Below are positions 43,787 through 53,800 of a DNA stretch of 64,000 nucleotides, piece by piece. The notes under the pieces are model-generated. The model was given only the letters and a program-made list of their open reading frames with translations. It was not told the DNA's origin and did no database searches. Origin of the DNA: Intestinibacillus sp. Marseille-P6563 (lineage in GTDB: Bacteria > Bacillota > Clostridia > Oscillospirales > Butyricicoccaceae); the NCBI RefSeq assembly GCF_900604335.1, contig NZ_UWOD01000002.1, forward strand, positions 744,001 to 808,000. Reading direction: 5' to 3'. Position 1 is the first letter of the stretch, and every line of letters starts with the position of its first letter. The position numbers were made by a program, and so were the translations under genes.

Positions 43787-44714
43787 GGGATGCCACTCCA
43801 TTCAAAAATTGATTGATGAGCGTAAAGGTATCGCGTACAGCACGGAACCGTGCCGGCAGAGAGAAATACCCATGCAGCGTATCCGGCATACGGTGGACCT
43901 CGACCGGATTCCCTGCTGCGCGCAAAGCTTCTGCATATGCCTCGCCCTCGTCCCGCAAGGGGTCATATTCGGCTGTAATCACCAAAGTGCGCGGCTGATG
44001 GGTCAGGTCCTCTGCCAGAAGCGGTGCAAAATAAGGACTATTCCAGTTTTTTTCGTTCTCTCCGGCATATAGCCGCATATAATCGCTGACTCGCTTGGAG
44101 GTCAACAAATAGTCCTGGCCATTTTCATGGACGGAAGCAAAGCGCGAAGTCGGACTGTGATCGTTATACGTTGCCGGATAGAGCAAGATTTGTTCTGTAA
44201 TGGAAAATTCCCCGCGGTCCCGCGCCAGTAGCGAAACCGCTGCCGCCAGATTGCCGCCCGCCGAGTCACCGACCAACGTGATTTCCTGCGCCGAGATGCC
44301 CAGCTGTTCCGGATGCTGATGGAGTGCTTTGGCCGCGGCATAACAGTCCTCCAAGCCTTCTGGAAATGTATGCTCCGGGGCAAGGCCATATTCGACCGAA
44401 GCGACCAGGCAGCCCGTTTGATTTGCCAGATTCCGGCACACGGCATTGTATGTATCGATGTTTTCCAAAACCCATCCGCCGCCATGGAAAAACAGAAGCA
44501 CGCGATTGCGCTGCTGCTTATGCGGCCGATATAAACGAACGCGCACCGGATGGCCATCCCGCTCGATCTGCTGATCCCAAAAATGATAGAGCGGTGACAG
44601 GGGCGCCCGTAAGTTCCCCAATGCACGGGACACCTTATAGGTTTTTTCCACATCAATATTGGCGGGATACGAAAGTGCCTGTAAAGCTGCACGCATTGCT
44701 TTATGGATCGCCAT
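43749..44714 (-). CDS. Alpha/beta-hydrolase esterase (HSL family)
   Basis: A 321-residue hormone-sensitive-lipase-type carboxylesterase. The oxyanion-hole motif HGGGW is near 77-81, the nucleophile elbow GDSAGG near 153-158, the Asp in AEYDPLRDEGE and the catalytic His in TLHGYF. There is no signal peptide, so it is cytoplasmic. It is the first gene of the overlapping trio and overlaps the acyltransferase-like gene by 38 bases. A -10-like TATACT is at 44818-44823 on the minus strand. Confidence 0.9.
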   Translation of the reverse strand: MAIHKAMRAALQALSYPANIDVEKTYKVSRALGNLRAPLSPLYHFWDQQIERDGHPVRVRLYRPHKQQRNRVLLFFHGGGWVLENIDTYNAVCRNLANQTGCLVASVEYGLAPEHTFPEGLEDCYAAAKALHQHPEQLGISAQEITLVGDSAGGNLAAAVSLLARDRGEFSITEQILLYPATYNDHSPTSRFASVHENGQDYLLTSKRVSDYMRLYAGENEKNWNSPYFAPLLAEDLTHQPRTLVITAEYDPLRDEGEAYAEALRAAGNPVEVHRMPDTLHGYFSLPARFRAVRDTFTLINQFLNGVASHDENTKETPEME

Positions 44715-45066
44715 GATATTCCTCCTTCACGTGCGTTTTTCATTCAGATGAGTGCCTGTTGGGATTCTCGATACCAGAGAGAAAAGCCTGTCGGTCTGTA
44801 CAACAATATCTCTTTTTAGTATAGCACTCTTCCAGAGAATTGGGAGATAAATTTCCGCGTAATCCAGCATCCTCTGCGTTGTGCGCAGAGGATGCTTAGA
44901 TGCGATAGCTGCTCATTTTTTATCCCAGCGGCTTGCCGCTTCCCCTTGACGCCCTTTCGGTTTCATGATATTTTCAATATGCTGGTTCTTTTTATAGCAT
45001 CAAAAATCATACCAAATCGGTTATTATTTGCGCAAAATTTACCGGAAATTTCGAGGAGGAATCACC
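44715..45066. promoter_or_regulatory. Divergent intergenic region with hairpin and promoter
   Basis: A 352-base gap with no gene seen. It contains a perfect 12-base hairpin (GCATCCTCTGCG, 44867-44878 / 44884-44895) without a T-run, and a + strand promoter TTGACG (44945-44950), 17 bases, TATTTT (44968-44973) for the two-component genes. Confidence 0.6.
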
Positions 45067-45804
45067 ATGCTTCGTTTTGCAGTATGCGACGATGAGGAAG
45101 ATCAATGCAGGCAGATCGCAGCGCTGTTAAAAAACTATCTCGACAGCCACTCCGACCTGCAAGGTCAGGTGATGACCTTTTGCAGTGGTGATGCCCTGTT
45201 AGCGCAGGCCGAAGAACAGGGCGGCTTTGATTTGTATATCCTGGATATCCTAATGCCCGAACTCAACGGCATTGATACCGGCCGCCAGTTGCGGGCCCTG
45301 GGGGATGGCGGGGAGATTGTCTATCTGACCAGTTCCAACGACTTTGCCGCTGACAGCTACGATGTCCGCGCCTTTTTCTATCTGCTCAAACCGATGGAGG
45401 AAGCCAAGCTATTTCAGATCCTCGATGGAGCGGTGGAAAAACTGAACCGTCGGCGAAACAGCGCCATTGTAGTCAGTACAGCAGACGGCTCCCGGCGTAT
45501 CCTGCTTGAGCAAATCCGGTATGTGGAGCGGGTAGGACGCTGCATGCACTATTCCTGCACCGACGGTACAGTGGATTCTCAGAGCATTCGGGTTCCCTTT
45601 CGGGAAATGGCCGCTCCCCTTCTGGCAGACCCGCGCTTTTATCTATGCGGAGCCAGTTTTGTCCTGAATTTTCAACACGTAATTGGCGTAAATGGGCGGA
45701 CCGCCCTGCTAGACAACGGGCAGACCATCGCCCTGCCCCGGACGGTTGCAACAGACTTCAAGAAAGCCTGGGGGAACTACTGGCTGAAGGATGAAAACGT
45801 ATGA
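45067..45804 (+). CDS. LytTR-family response regulator
   Basis: A 245-residue response regulator. The receiver domain has CDDEE near 7-11, the phospho-acceptor Asp in LYILDILMPE and a conserved Lys in LLKPM. The C-terminal LytTR DNA-binding domain starts near 145 (GSRRILLEQIRYVER). ATG 45067 has GAGGAGG upstream; the frame opens earlier but without a site. It is coupled by a 4-base overlap to the GHKL kinase. LytTR regulators often control surface or peptide-related genes. Confidence 0.93.
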   Translation: MLRFAVCDDEEDQCRQIAALLKNYLDSHSDLQGQVMTFCSGDALLAQAEEQGGFDLYILDILMPELNGIDTGRQLRALGDGGEIVYLTSSNDFAADSYDVRAFFYLLKPMEEAKLFQILDGAVEKLNRRRNSAIVVSTADGSRRILLEQIRYVERVGRCMHYSCTDGTVDSQSIRVPFREMAAPLLADPRFYLCGASFVLNFQHVIGVNGRTALLDNGQTIALPRTVATDFKKAWGNYWLKDENV

Positions 45805-47060
45805 TCGAACTGTTTGTCATGGAGTACATGACAGCACTCGGTATGACCATGGTGCTGCTCTTTTTGGATAGCCAGTATCCTCGACACCGCACCATCCCGG
45901 CAGTCTATGGCACGATGATTGTGGCCATGGTAGCAGTTGCCATCATATACTGGGAAGCCGGTATGGAAACCATTGTGCGAATCTATCCCTTGATTGTCCA
46001 TACTCCAGCCTTTCTGCTTCTCTTGAAACTAAGCCGTTTTCGAGGATGGCGGCTGATCTTTCAACTGTTCTCGATCATCCTGTTTTGTGCACTGATCCAG
46101 CACGGTACCGGGTTGGTCTATTATCTGTCCGGAGGCAACGTCTGGATATGTATTCTGGCCTATGTCGGCCTTACCGCCGCAGTGATTTGGTTTCTGCCTC
46201 GCTTTCTGCGGCCCCTGTTTTTTCAGGCACTACTGGAATTGCAACGGGGCTGGTGGCTCATGTGTCTGGTGCTGGCGGCGTATTATGTCATCATCATCTA
46301 TCTCATCCCCGGCTATGTGGGATCTACTCGGAGCAGTACCATTCTCAAACCCGCTATTTCGTTGCTGATGGTAGGCTTTTACTCGATTTTGATGTTTCTA
46401 TTTTCCAGCATCCAAAAGGAGTCCGAAGCCCGGCACAACGCCCAGCTGTCCGGCCTGCAATTGTCTGCTCTGCAAAGCCGGATGGAGGCCGTACACGTCG
46501 CCGAAAACGCCATCCGTACCGAACGACACGACCTGCGCCATCGGCTGCAAACCGTATCCGAACTGATTGCCCGCGGGGAGAAAGACCTCGCACTCGATTT
46601 TCTGGATTCCTCTCAAAGGCGGCTGGATGAACAGAAAGAAATCCGCTGGTGCCGTCCGCCGATACTGGACGCGGTATTTTCGTCCTACTTCGAACAGGCC
46701 CAGCTGCAAAACATCCGTGTGGAAGCCACTCTCTCCCTACCGGATACGTTGCCGGTGGATGAAGCAGAATTGGCCGTCGTATTGGCAAATGCCTTGGAAA
46801 ATGCCATTCACGCCAATATGAAATTGCCCGACAAGCAACGTCAGATTTGTTGTAAGATGGTCGGAACCCCCACGCTGCTGCTGAACATTTCCAATCCTTA
46901 TGTTGGAGAGATTGCTCTGGATCATGAGGGTTTCCCGATTTCCCACCAGGAAGGCCACGGCCTTGGAATGCAATCGATCTCGGCCTTTTGCCGCAAGCAC
47001 GGCGCCGTTTGTCAGTTTAAACTAACAGATGGCTGGTTCCGATTGATGCTGGTTTTATAA
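45801..47060 (+). CDS. GHKL-domain sensor histidine kinase (AgrC/ComD-like)
   Basis: A 419-residue membrane kinase with about six N-terminal helices (1-205), then a phospho-acceptor segment (RTERHDLRHRLQ, His near 237-241) and a GHKL ATPase domain with LANALENAIHAN and GHGLGMQSI. It is paired with the LytTR regulator, an arrangement typical of peptide-sensing quorum systems. No obvious signal-peptide gene is adjacent. Confidence 0.92.
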   Translation: MIELFVMEYMTALGMTMVLLFLDSQYPRHRTIPAVYGTMIVAMVAVAIIYWEAGMETIVRIYPLIVHTPAFLLLLKLSRFRGWRLIFQLFSIILFCALIQHGTGLVYYLSGGNVWICILAYVGLTAAVIWFLPRFLRPLFFQALLELQRGWWLMCLVLAAYYVIIIYLIPGYVGSTRSSTILKPAISLLMVGFYSILMFLFSSIQKESEARHNAQLSGLQLSALQSRMEAVHVAENAIRTERHDLRHRLQTVSELIARGEKDLALDFLDSSQRRLDEQKEIRWCRPPILDAVFSSYFEQAQLQNIRVEATLSLPDTLPVDEAELAVVLANALENAIHANMKLPDKQRQICCKMVGTPTLLLNISNPYVGEIALDHEGFPISHQEGHGLGMQSISAFCRKHGAVCQFKLTDGWFRLMLVL

Positions 47061-47078
47061 CAGACCGATATACAAACA

Positions 47079-47118
47079 AAAAGAACGCTCTCTCCATTTA
47101 TGGAGGGGGCGTTCTTTT
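47079..47118. terminator. Terminator after kinase gene
   Basis: A 17-base near-perfect stem (47079-47095 / 47102-47118) with a 6-base loop and T-run lies 19 bases after the kinase stop. It can serve both directions. Confidence 0.9.
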
Positions 47119-47238
47119 ATTTTTTTGCTCTTTTGACACGCAATCCAAAGCAGATTTTGCACAGACAAACGCAAAATTTGCACCTCTTCTGGAAAACATC
47201 CATCAAAATCTTTAAACTGGAAACCGTAAATCCTGTAT

Positions 47239-47562
47239 TTATCGAATTTTAATCAACTGTTCCAGTATGCTCAGGGCAATCGGCTTGACATGCGGTGCAC
47301 AAGACTGAAACAGTTCCAACACTTTGTCGCATTGATAATTGGGAGACTCTGTTGAGGCGGCGCAAAAGATATGTCCCAAATCACATTGCAGCTTGTCACA
47401 AAGCAAGGCATAAATATCTAATGTCGGTTTTGCATGTCCATTTTCAATGCGAGACAGATAAATTGTGGTAATATCAACCATCTCAGCCAGTTGGTCCTGC
47501 GTCAATCCCCGCTCTAGTCTCAGCGCTTTAATTCTATCGCCTATCAGCTTATAGTCGATCAC
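47239..47562 (-). CDS. XRE-family regulator next to pilus locus
   Basis: A 107-residue protein with an N-terminal helix-turn-helix (GLTQDQLAEMVDITTIYLSRIENG) and a short C-terminal tail with three Cys. GTG 47562 has GGGAGGG 8 bases upstream; an upstream in-frame ATG at 47592 lacks a site. It is divergent from the GGDEF-EAL gene across 134 bases that hold repeated ATAGTTTAA boxes, so it likely regulates that promoter and itself. Confidence 0.85.
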   Translation of the reverse strand: MIDYKLIGDRIKALRLERGLTQDQLAEMVDITTIYLSRIENGHAKPTLDIYALLCDKLQCDLGHIFCAASTESPNYQCDKVLELFQSCAPHVKPIALSILEQLIKIR

Positions 47563-47611
47563 AATATCATCCCTCCCCAAACACTTTAACAAGGTTGATT
47601 GCCGCTTGAAA

Positions 47612-47645
47612 TAAACTAATAGTTTAACTTGCTTTTATAGTTTAA
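47612..47645. promoter_or_regulatory. Repeated ATAGTTTAA boxes, candidate XRE operator
   Basis: An inverted pair TAAACT / AGTTTA (47612-47617 / 47621-47626) is followed by two direct copies of ATAGTTTAA (47619-47627 and 47637-47645), 18 bases apart. They overlap the -35 and spacer of the GGDEF-EAL promoter. Confidence 0.6.
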
Positions 47646-47658
47646 TGTCCGCTATAAT
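47629..47658 (+). promoter_or_regulatory. Promoter of the GGDEF-EAL gene
   Basis: TTGCTT (47629-47634), an 18-base spacer and a consensus TATAAT (47653-47658) lie 38 bases before the GTG start. Confidence 0.75.
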
Positions 47659-47696
47659 ATATTCATCATTGCTGCCATCAAAGGAGAGACCTATCT

Positions 47697-50600
47697 GTGA
47701 GTAGGATGTGGAGTTTTTTTGAAAATTTAGATGAAATGGTATATGTGTCTGATATTGAGACCCATGAACTGGTTTATATGAACCGGCATCTGCGGGAATC
47801 TTTGGGATACCAGACCCCGGAAGAGTATGTCGGGAAAATGTGCTATACCGTTCTGCAAGGTTCCTCGCGGCCCTGCCATTTCTGTACGAACTGCCAACTG
47901 CAAGAGGGGAAATTCGTCTCGTGGACACATAAAAACCCGGTGCTCAACAAGCGTATGCTGCTGAAAGATACGTTGATTTGCGAAAATGGGCGGCATTACC
48001 GTCTGGAGATCGCCATTGATGCCGATTCCGAAGTGGCCTGCAAAGCCACCTACTACTATGCCCGCAGTGAAACCCTACTCAATGAATGCATCCAGCAGAT
48101 TTTTTCGACGGCCAACGCCGAAGAATCCATCCATAAAATGCTGGCCTATCTCGGCAAAGCTTTCTCCTGCGACCGGTCGTATATCTTTGAACTCACGGAT
48201 ACAAAACTGGCCACCAACACCTATGAATGGTGCGCCGAGAATGTGATGCCCCAAAAAGACTGCCTGCAAAATGTCCCAATGTCGGCGATCGACTGGTGGC
48301 TCTCGCTTTTCAGCGATAACAAAGTCACGGTGATTTCCGATCTGGAAGACATCCGCATGACCTATCCAGAATCCTATGCCATCTTAAAGCCGCAGGATAT
48401 CCACTGTTTAGCAGCTGGTCCCATCATGGCAGAAGACAAAATCATTGGGTTTATCGGGGTCGACAATCCGGATAAGAACAGTATGCCCATGATCGAGTCG
48501 CTTTTAAATGTCATTGGCTATTTTACCTGCACTCTTTTGCAGCGGCGCGATTTGCTGCTCCATCTGAACAATCTCAGCTATCACGACCAGCTGACCGGCG
48601 CGCTGAATCGTCACGCCCTGACCGAACTCTATGGCGATCTGCCGATGGAATCGCTTGGTGTGTTCTACTGTGACATTTCCGGTTTGAAAAAAATCAATGA
48701 CACACAGGGACACGAAGCCGGCGATCAGCTCATCTGCCACTGTTATGAGCTCCTGCAAGAGACTGCCGATACCGACCTGGTGTACCGCACCGGCGGGGAT
48801 GAGTTCGTGGTCCTCTTCCCCAACCGGACACAGGCGGATTTTCGCAACACCCTCCGCGGACTCCAACGGCGCATCCGGGAGGATGAATTCCACATTGCCG
48901 TTGGTTCTGCCTGGTCGGATACCCAGCCACTCAACCTGGAAAAACTCATCGCACAGGCCGACCAGGGCATGTATCAGGATAAACGCGAGTATTATCATAC
49001 AAACCGCTGCCTTTCTGGGGTACCGCATCCCCGCTTGGAAGAAACACCGGACACCAAACCCCACACCCAAGCCGACACGCCGTTTCAAACCTTTTTGGCG
49101 TTGTCCAACTGTGATACCGAAGCCTTATTCCAATCGGTTTCGCAAGATAATGACTCCAGCTATTTCTATTTAGGGGATATGCAAAATGACCTGTTCTACA
49201 TATCAGATAATATGCGGGACGATTTTGGCTTTCAAAGCAATCTGGTGTATGGTCTGCTTCGATTATGGGCAGACCGCATCAGCACCCCGGAGTTTCAGGA
49301 TATCTATTGGCAGGACATTTCCGGCATGCTGCGTGAAAAACGCACGCTCCACGATTTACGGTATCGGGTGCGGGATGTTCTGGGAAACAATCATTGGGTC
49401 CGCTGCTATGGCATCTTGAAATGGAATCAAGAACGGACCAAGCCGATTTTCTTTTCCGGCCGTGTCACCCATCAGGACGCCAATTTTGTGGTCGACCCCA
49501 TCACCGGATTCCCACGGGAACATGCGTCTTTCCAATCGCTGGAGCAACTGCGAACCACAGGCGAAAAAACGTGGGTGATCGGTTTTGGTCTCAACGGCAT
49601 GACCGAGGTCAACAGCACCAACGGCCGGGAGTATGGCGACCGGCTTTTGAAAAAGATGGCCAACGCCCTGATGGAAAACTTCTCTTGGAAAATGTCCTTT
49701 TACCGTCTGGAAGGCGTCCGCTGCATGGCGATCGTGCATCCGGTCTGCGTGGAAGAAGGGCCGGAGCATCTGGTCGAGCAAATCCAGACGATTGTAAAAA
49801 CATGCTATTCCAGCATGGATGTGCTGGTCAAAAAGCCTTGCTCCTTTGGACTGATCGAATATCCGAACGAAAACATGGGCCCAGAAGATCTGGTGGAAAC
49901 ACTGGTTTCGCTCATCCGGGTCGCCAAGCAAGAACCCAAGCTTGCCTATGTGGATTATTCGACGCAAAACATCCAGCGCATCAAGCAAATGTCCAACATG
50001 GTGTTGGCTCTAAGCCAGGATGTTGAAAACAATATGGAGCATTTTCGAATCGTGATTCAGCCGGTCGTATCGGCTGCTGATGGCTCGATCATTGGCGGCG
50101 AAGTGCTGCTGCGGTGGACCTTTGAAGGGAAAGCCATCTCACCTGCGCAGTTCATTCCCATTTTGGAAAAGGACGGCTTGATCCAAACGGTTGGCCGGTG
50201 GGTCTTTGAACAGGCGGTATGTACCTGCACACGCCTGCATGCGTACAAACCGACCTTTTATTTGACGTTTAATGTCAGCCTGCACCAGTTGTCCGACCCG
50301 CTGCTTTTGCCGTTCATGAAAGAAACGCTGGAAAAATACCGGCTGAACGGTTTCCATCTGGTCGCGGAACTGACCGAAAGTTCTCTGGATGAGCAACCCG
50401 AACAGCTGGACTGCTTTGCCGAAGAGTGTCAAAAGATGGGGATTTATATTGCACTCGATGATTTTGGCAGCGGCTATTCTTCGCTGCGCATGCTGCTGCA
50501 ATATCCATCCAGCATCATCAAGCTGGACCGCTCGCTGGTGCATGAGGTCACCGAATCGGAAGCGAAGATGAATTTCATTCGAAGCATTGTTTTTGCCTGC

Positions 50601-50801
50601 CATCAGTTTGGCAAAACGGTTTGCATGGAAGGCGTGGAGCATGCCGATCAAAATGAAATCATCCGCAACACCGGGTGCGATATGATTCAGGGATATTATT
50701 ACTATCGGCCCATGGAAGTTCGTGACCTGTATCAACTCATCAGCGAGCAGAAGCATGTGGGAAATCAGCATCCGCTTGGTCCGAACGGTCCGCAGGCATA
50801 A
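47697..50801 (+). CDS. Cyclic-di-GMP protein with PAS, GAF, two GGDEF and EAL domains
   Basis: A 1034-residue cytoplasmic signalling protein with no membrane segment. Order by eye: PAS (about 5-120), GAF (130-280), GGDEF (290-430, intact GGDEF near 365), a second PAS-like domain (450-590), a degenerate GGDEF (about 620-745, active-site loop replaced by RLEGVRC) and EAL (about 780-1020). The EAL domain reads EVLLRW near 801, has ELTESS near 888 and DDFGSGYSS near 920, and keeps most phosphodiesterase residues. It may make, degrade or sense c-di-GMP. GTG 47697 has AAAGGAGA upstream. The giant pilin gene starts 41 bases later, so co-expression is likely. Confidence 0.93.
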   Translation: MSRMWSFFENLDEMVYVSDIETHELVYMNRHLRESLGYQTPEEYVGKMCYTVLQGSSRPCHFCTNCQLQEGKFVSWTHKNPVLNKRMLLKDTLICENGRHYRLEIAIDADSEVACKATYYYARSETLLNECIQQIFSTANAEESIHKMLAYLGKAFSCDRSYIFELTDTKLATNTYEWCAENVMPQKDCLQNVPMSAIDWWLSLFSDNKVTVISDLEDIRMTYPESYAILKPQDIHCLAAGPIMAEDKIIGFIGVDNPDKNSMPMIESLLNVIGYFTCTLLQRRDLLLHLNNLSYHDQLTGALNRHALTELYGDLPMESLGVFYCDISGLKKINDTQGHEAGDQLICHCYELLQETADTDLVYRTGGDEFVVLFPNRTQADFRNTLRGLQRRIREDEFHIAVGSAWSDTQPLNLEKLIAQADQGMYQDKREYYHTNRCLSGVPHPRLEETPDTKPHTQADTPFQTFLALSNCDTEALFQSVSQDNDSSYFYLGDMQNDLFYISDNMRDDFGFQSNLVYGLLRLWADRISTPEFQDIYWQDISGMLREKRTLHDLRYRVRDVLGNNHWVRCYGILKWNQERTKPIFFSGRVTHQDANFVVDPITGFPREHASFQSLEQLRTTGEKTWVIGFGLNGMTEVNSTNGREYGDRLLKKMANALMENFSWKMSFYRLEGVRCMAIVHPVCVEEGPEHLVEQIQTIVKTCYSSMDVLVKKPCSFGLIEYPNENMGPEDLVETLVSLIRVAKQEPKLAYVDYSTQNIQRIKQMSNMVLALSQDVENNMEHFRIVIQPVVSAADGSIIGGEVLLRWTFEGKAISPAQFIPILEKDGLIQTVGRWVFEQAVCTCTRLHAYKPTFYLTFNVSLHQLSDPLLLPFMKETLEKYRLNGFHLVAELTESSLDEQPEQLDCFAEECQKMGIYIALDDFGSGYSSLRMLLQYPSSIIKLDRSLVHEVTESEAKMNFIRSIVFACHQFGKTVCMEGVEHADQNEIIRNTGCDMIQGYYYYRPMEVRDLYQLISEQKHVGNQHPLGPNGPQA

Positions 50802-50842
50802 TCGAGCGCGATCATTCGCGATAGCATGTAGGGGGAAATCAT

Positions 50843-53800
50843 ATGCAGTGTCGCAAAAAATCCAGACAAGGTGGCTTTACGGTCCCAGAATTGCTGCTGG
50901 TGATCGCGATTTCCATCACCTTTCTGTCGGTATCCATCGTCGGCATCGTCAGCTATATGCGGCAGCTGCAACTGGCTGAACTTGACAACGCAGCCAAAGA
51001 GATCTTTCTATCTGCTCAAAATCGTGCCATTTTGCTCAGCGGCAACCAGCAGCTGAAATCCTATGTGATTCACACAGATGACAGCAACCGCATGGACCAC
51101 ATCGATGTGATTCCGGGCTCGACCGAAACCACCCAGATGACGGTCTACTACATCCATTCGGATGACGTAAACATCCACGAACTGCTGCCGGAGGAAACCA
51201 TTGACCCGTCGCTATGGGATGGGGATTTCTACATTGTATATGAGCCCGAAAGCGGCAGCGTCGCCGACGTGTTCTTCACCGATGACGGTGATCTGCCGGT
51301 CCATGGGGATTTTCCTGCTTTTTATGAGACCTGGCGTGCGGCCCCTGTCAAGGAGCGCCGGAACAGCGACCCCATGATCGGCTATTATGGCGGAGAAGCG
51401 GCCCAAAGCGGCACCACGCTTTCCCTGCGCACCCCGGTCATCAACATTTACAACGAAAATACCCTGCGGGCCGAGGTCACCTATTGGGTCCCCCGCACAC
51501 TGGCGATGAGCGGCGATGCCGATGATGTAACGCTGGAAGTCAAACTGCGTTATCAGGAGCAGGAAATCACCTTACTGCAAAATGACGCGGACCTGGAAGA
51601 CGACCACAGTGTTGCCTATCTGGGCTATCGCTATACGTGGACCCTGGACTCTTTGACCGGACGAAAATTTCAAGATCTGTTTTCGGTGGCTGGCCTGACC
51701 TACGGCGAAGACTTTACGCTTCTTGCCGAAGTGTCCTATACCGGCGAGTTAAAGGTCAACGGTTCCCGCAAAACCGCCACGGACAACAGCCTGTTTGCCA
51801 AGGACAGCGGCGAGGATACCGCTTATATTGCCTGCCTGCGCCATTTGCAAAACCTGGATAGCGAGTTTTCCGGCGTGGACGGCAAGACGGCCGCTGTGCA
51901 GCAGGGCGATATCCCCGAGGTAGAAGGGTATTCGTTCCAACCCATTGAAAATGAGCAATTGCAGTCCTATGATGGGGATATTTTCGCGATTTACGGCCTG
52001 CATATTGCTGCCACGGACAGCAGCCCTTCCGGCCTGTTTGGTGCGTTTTCCGGTACCACAACCCACGAAAAAACGCTGGAAAATATCCATCTGGTCAATA
52101 CAACGGCATCGGCCGAAACCGGCCCGGTGGGTGCATTGGTGGGGCAAGGCGCGGATCTTCAGCTGTCAAACTGCCAGGTTTACTGGGAGAACCGCTCCGA
52201 GCAAACCACCAACCTGCGGGAGGTACTCGGCGACAGTGTGCAAGGATTCCAGTATCAAATTACAGGACGCGGTGTCGCCGGTGGTCTGGCAGGCACACTG
52301 ACCCATTCCAATATCACAGACTGTTCGGCTTCCACGCTGGTGTCGGCAGGTACTGTGGGCGGTCTGGTGGGACAGGGTTCCGGTCTGACCGTTCAGGGTT
52401 CGTATGCGGCTTCCTACCTGCAAGGTCCTTGGGCCGCCGGACTGATCGGCAATGCCGGCGACGCGGTTACGCTTTCTGCCTGTTACGCGGTCGGGTTCCT
52501 TTACAGCACCGGTACCGGAGCGCAAGCGGCCGGGCTGTGTCTGGGCACGGATAACGTCGGCGTTGCACGTTCTTACAGCGCCATGCTGTTCACACAGGGA
52601 GCGCATAATGTCCCGCTTTGTCCATCTGGGACCTACGACAAGACCTACTATTTGGACTCCGACCGGTTTGGTTTTGATCCACAATATAAGCGCTACGCCA
52701 AAGCGTATACCGACCTGACCGACTCCACACAGTGGGATGCCCTTTTTGGGGATGGCACATTTACCGCCAAGGGCACCGCGCAGTCCCACCCGTACAATTT
52801 GCAGACCACCCTTTCGCTGACCACCTTCATTTATCCGGGATTGGAGAATTTGGAGCAGTGGGGCGACTGGGGAGCCCAGTTCCAGGACGGCAGTCTGGTG
52901 TATTATGAGCAATACGATGACGGCAGTTATGGGTTCAGCGGCGGCGACGTCAGCCATCTGTCGGAAGATCATCTGGTAACCTTGGACGGCTATGCGGTGG
53001 CGTATCGCGGCACGGCCTTCACGTCCGGCATTGGCGCCAAATTGAATGTGACCTATCGCACCAGCGAGGGGCAGCAGACCGAAACTTTCCTCTATGGGCA
53101 GGAAGGTTCGTACTATGAAATTGGTGGCATTGAGGACACGACCGGCGAAATCAGCACCTATTATCTGCTTCCCCTACCGGGGCAGGTGGTCAATACCGAT
53201 TATGCCGCAACGCATTTGTATCAAAAAATCACCATCGAGGATACGGGCAACCATGCTGTGCGAAGTTACTACTACAATCCGCACTTTGCCAACGCCATCC
53301 TACCGTATGAAGAGGGGTTGGACCTCAATCAGCTCGCCAACGAGCGGCAGGTGGAAGTCCGTTCTCCGCGGCATCTGTATATACTCAGCCGCTTCTCGGC
53401 CTATTACACCAGCGGTCATCAGTACCGTTTCTTGCAGCAGCTCGATTTGGATTATTCCACCTATACCGGCTATGACCTGTTTGGGGAGCATTGGAGACAA
53501 TCGCCCATCGGCCTGGATGCGGACCGCCCCTTCCGCTGCAATTATTATGGTAATCATCATACCATCCGAGGGGTAACGGTTTCTGCGCAAGATGAGAAGG
53601 AAAACAACTATCCTTATATCGGATTGTTTGGCTACACGACTGGTGTGCTGCGCGACGTTGTATATGCCATGACCGAAACCGTGCCGGTCACCCAGTCGGG
53701 CAGCGACTCGGCCATTCTGTATACCGGCGGTCTGACGGGATACAACGGCGGCACCGTGGAGAATTGTGCCGTTTCCGGGGTACGGCTCCAAGCCAACGGC

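Noticed and set aside
44867-44895. 12-bp perfect hairpin as a terminator
   Set aside because: It lies between divergent gene starts and has no T-run, so I list it only as an unexplained hairpin in the intergenic region.
50802-50842. Possible c-di-GMP riboswitch before the pilin operon
   Set aside because: The gap is only 41 bases, too short for a c-di-GMP-I or -II aptamer, and none is evident before 47697 either.
53300-53791. Antisense frames within the giant pilin gene
   Set aside because: No ribosome sites or domains; the sense frame is continuous over 6.4 kb with regular repeats.
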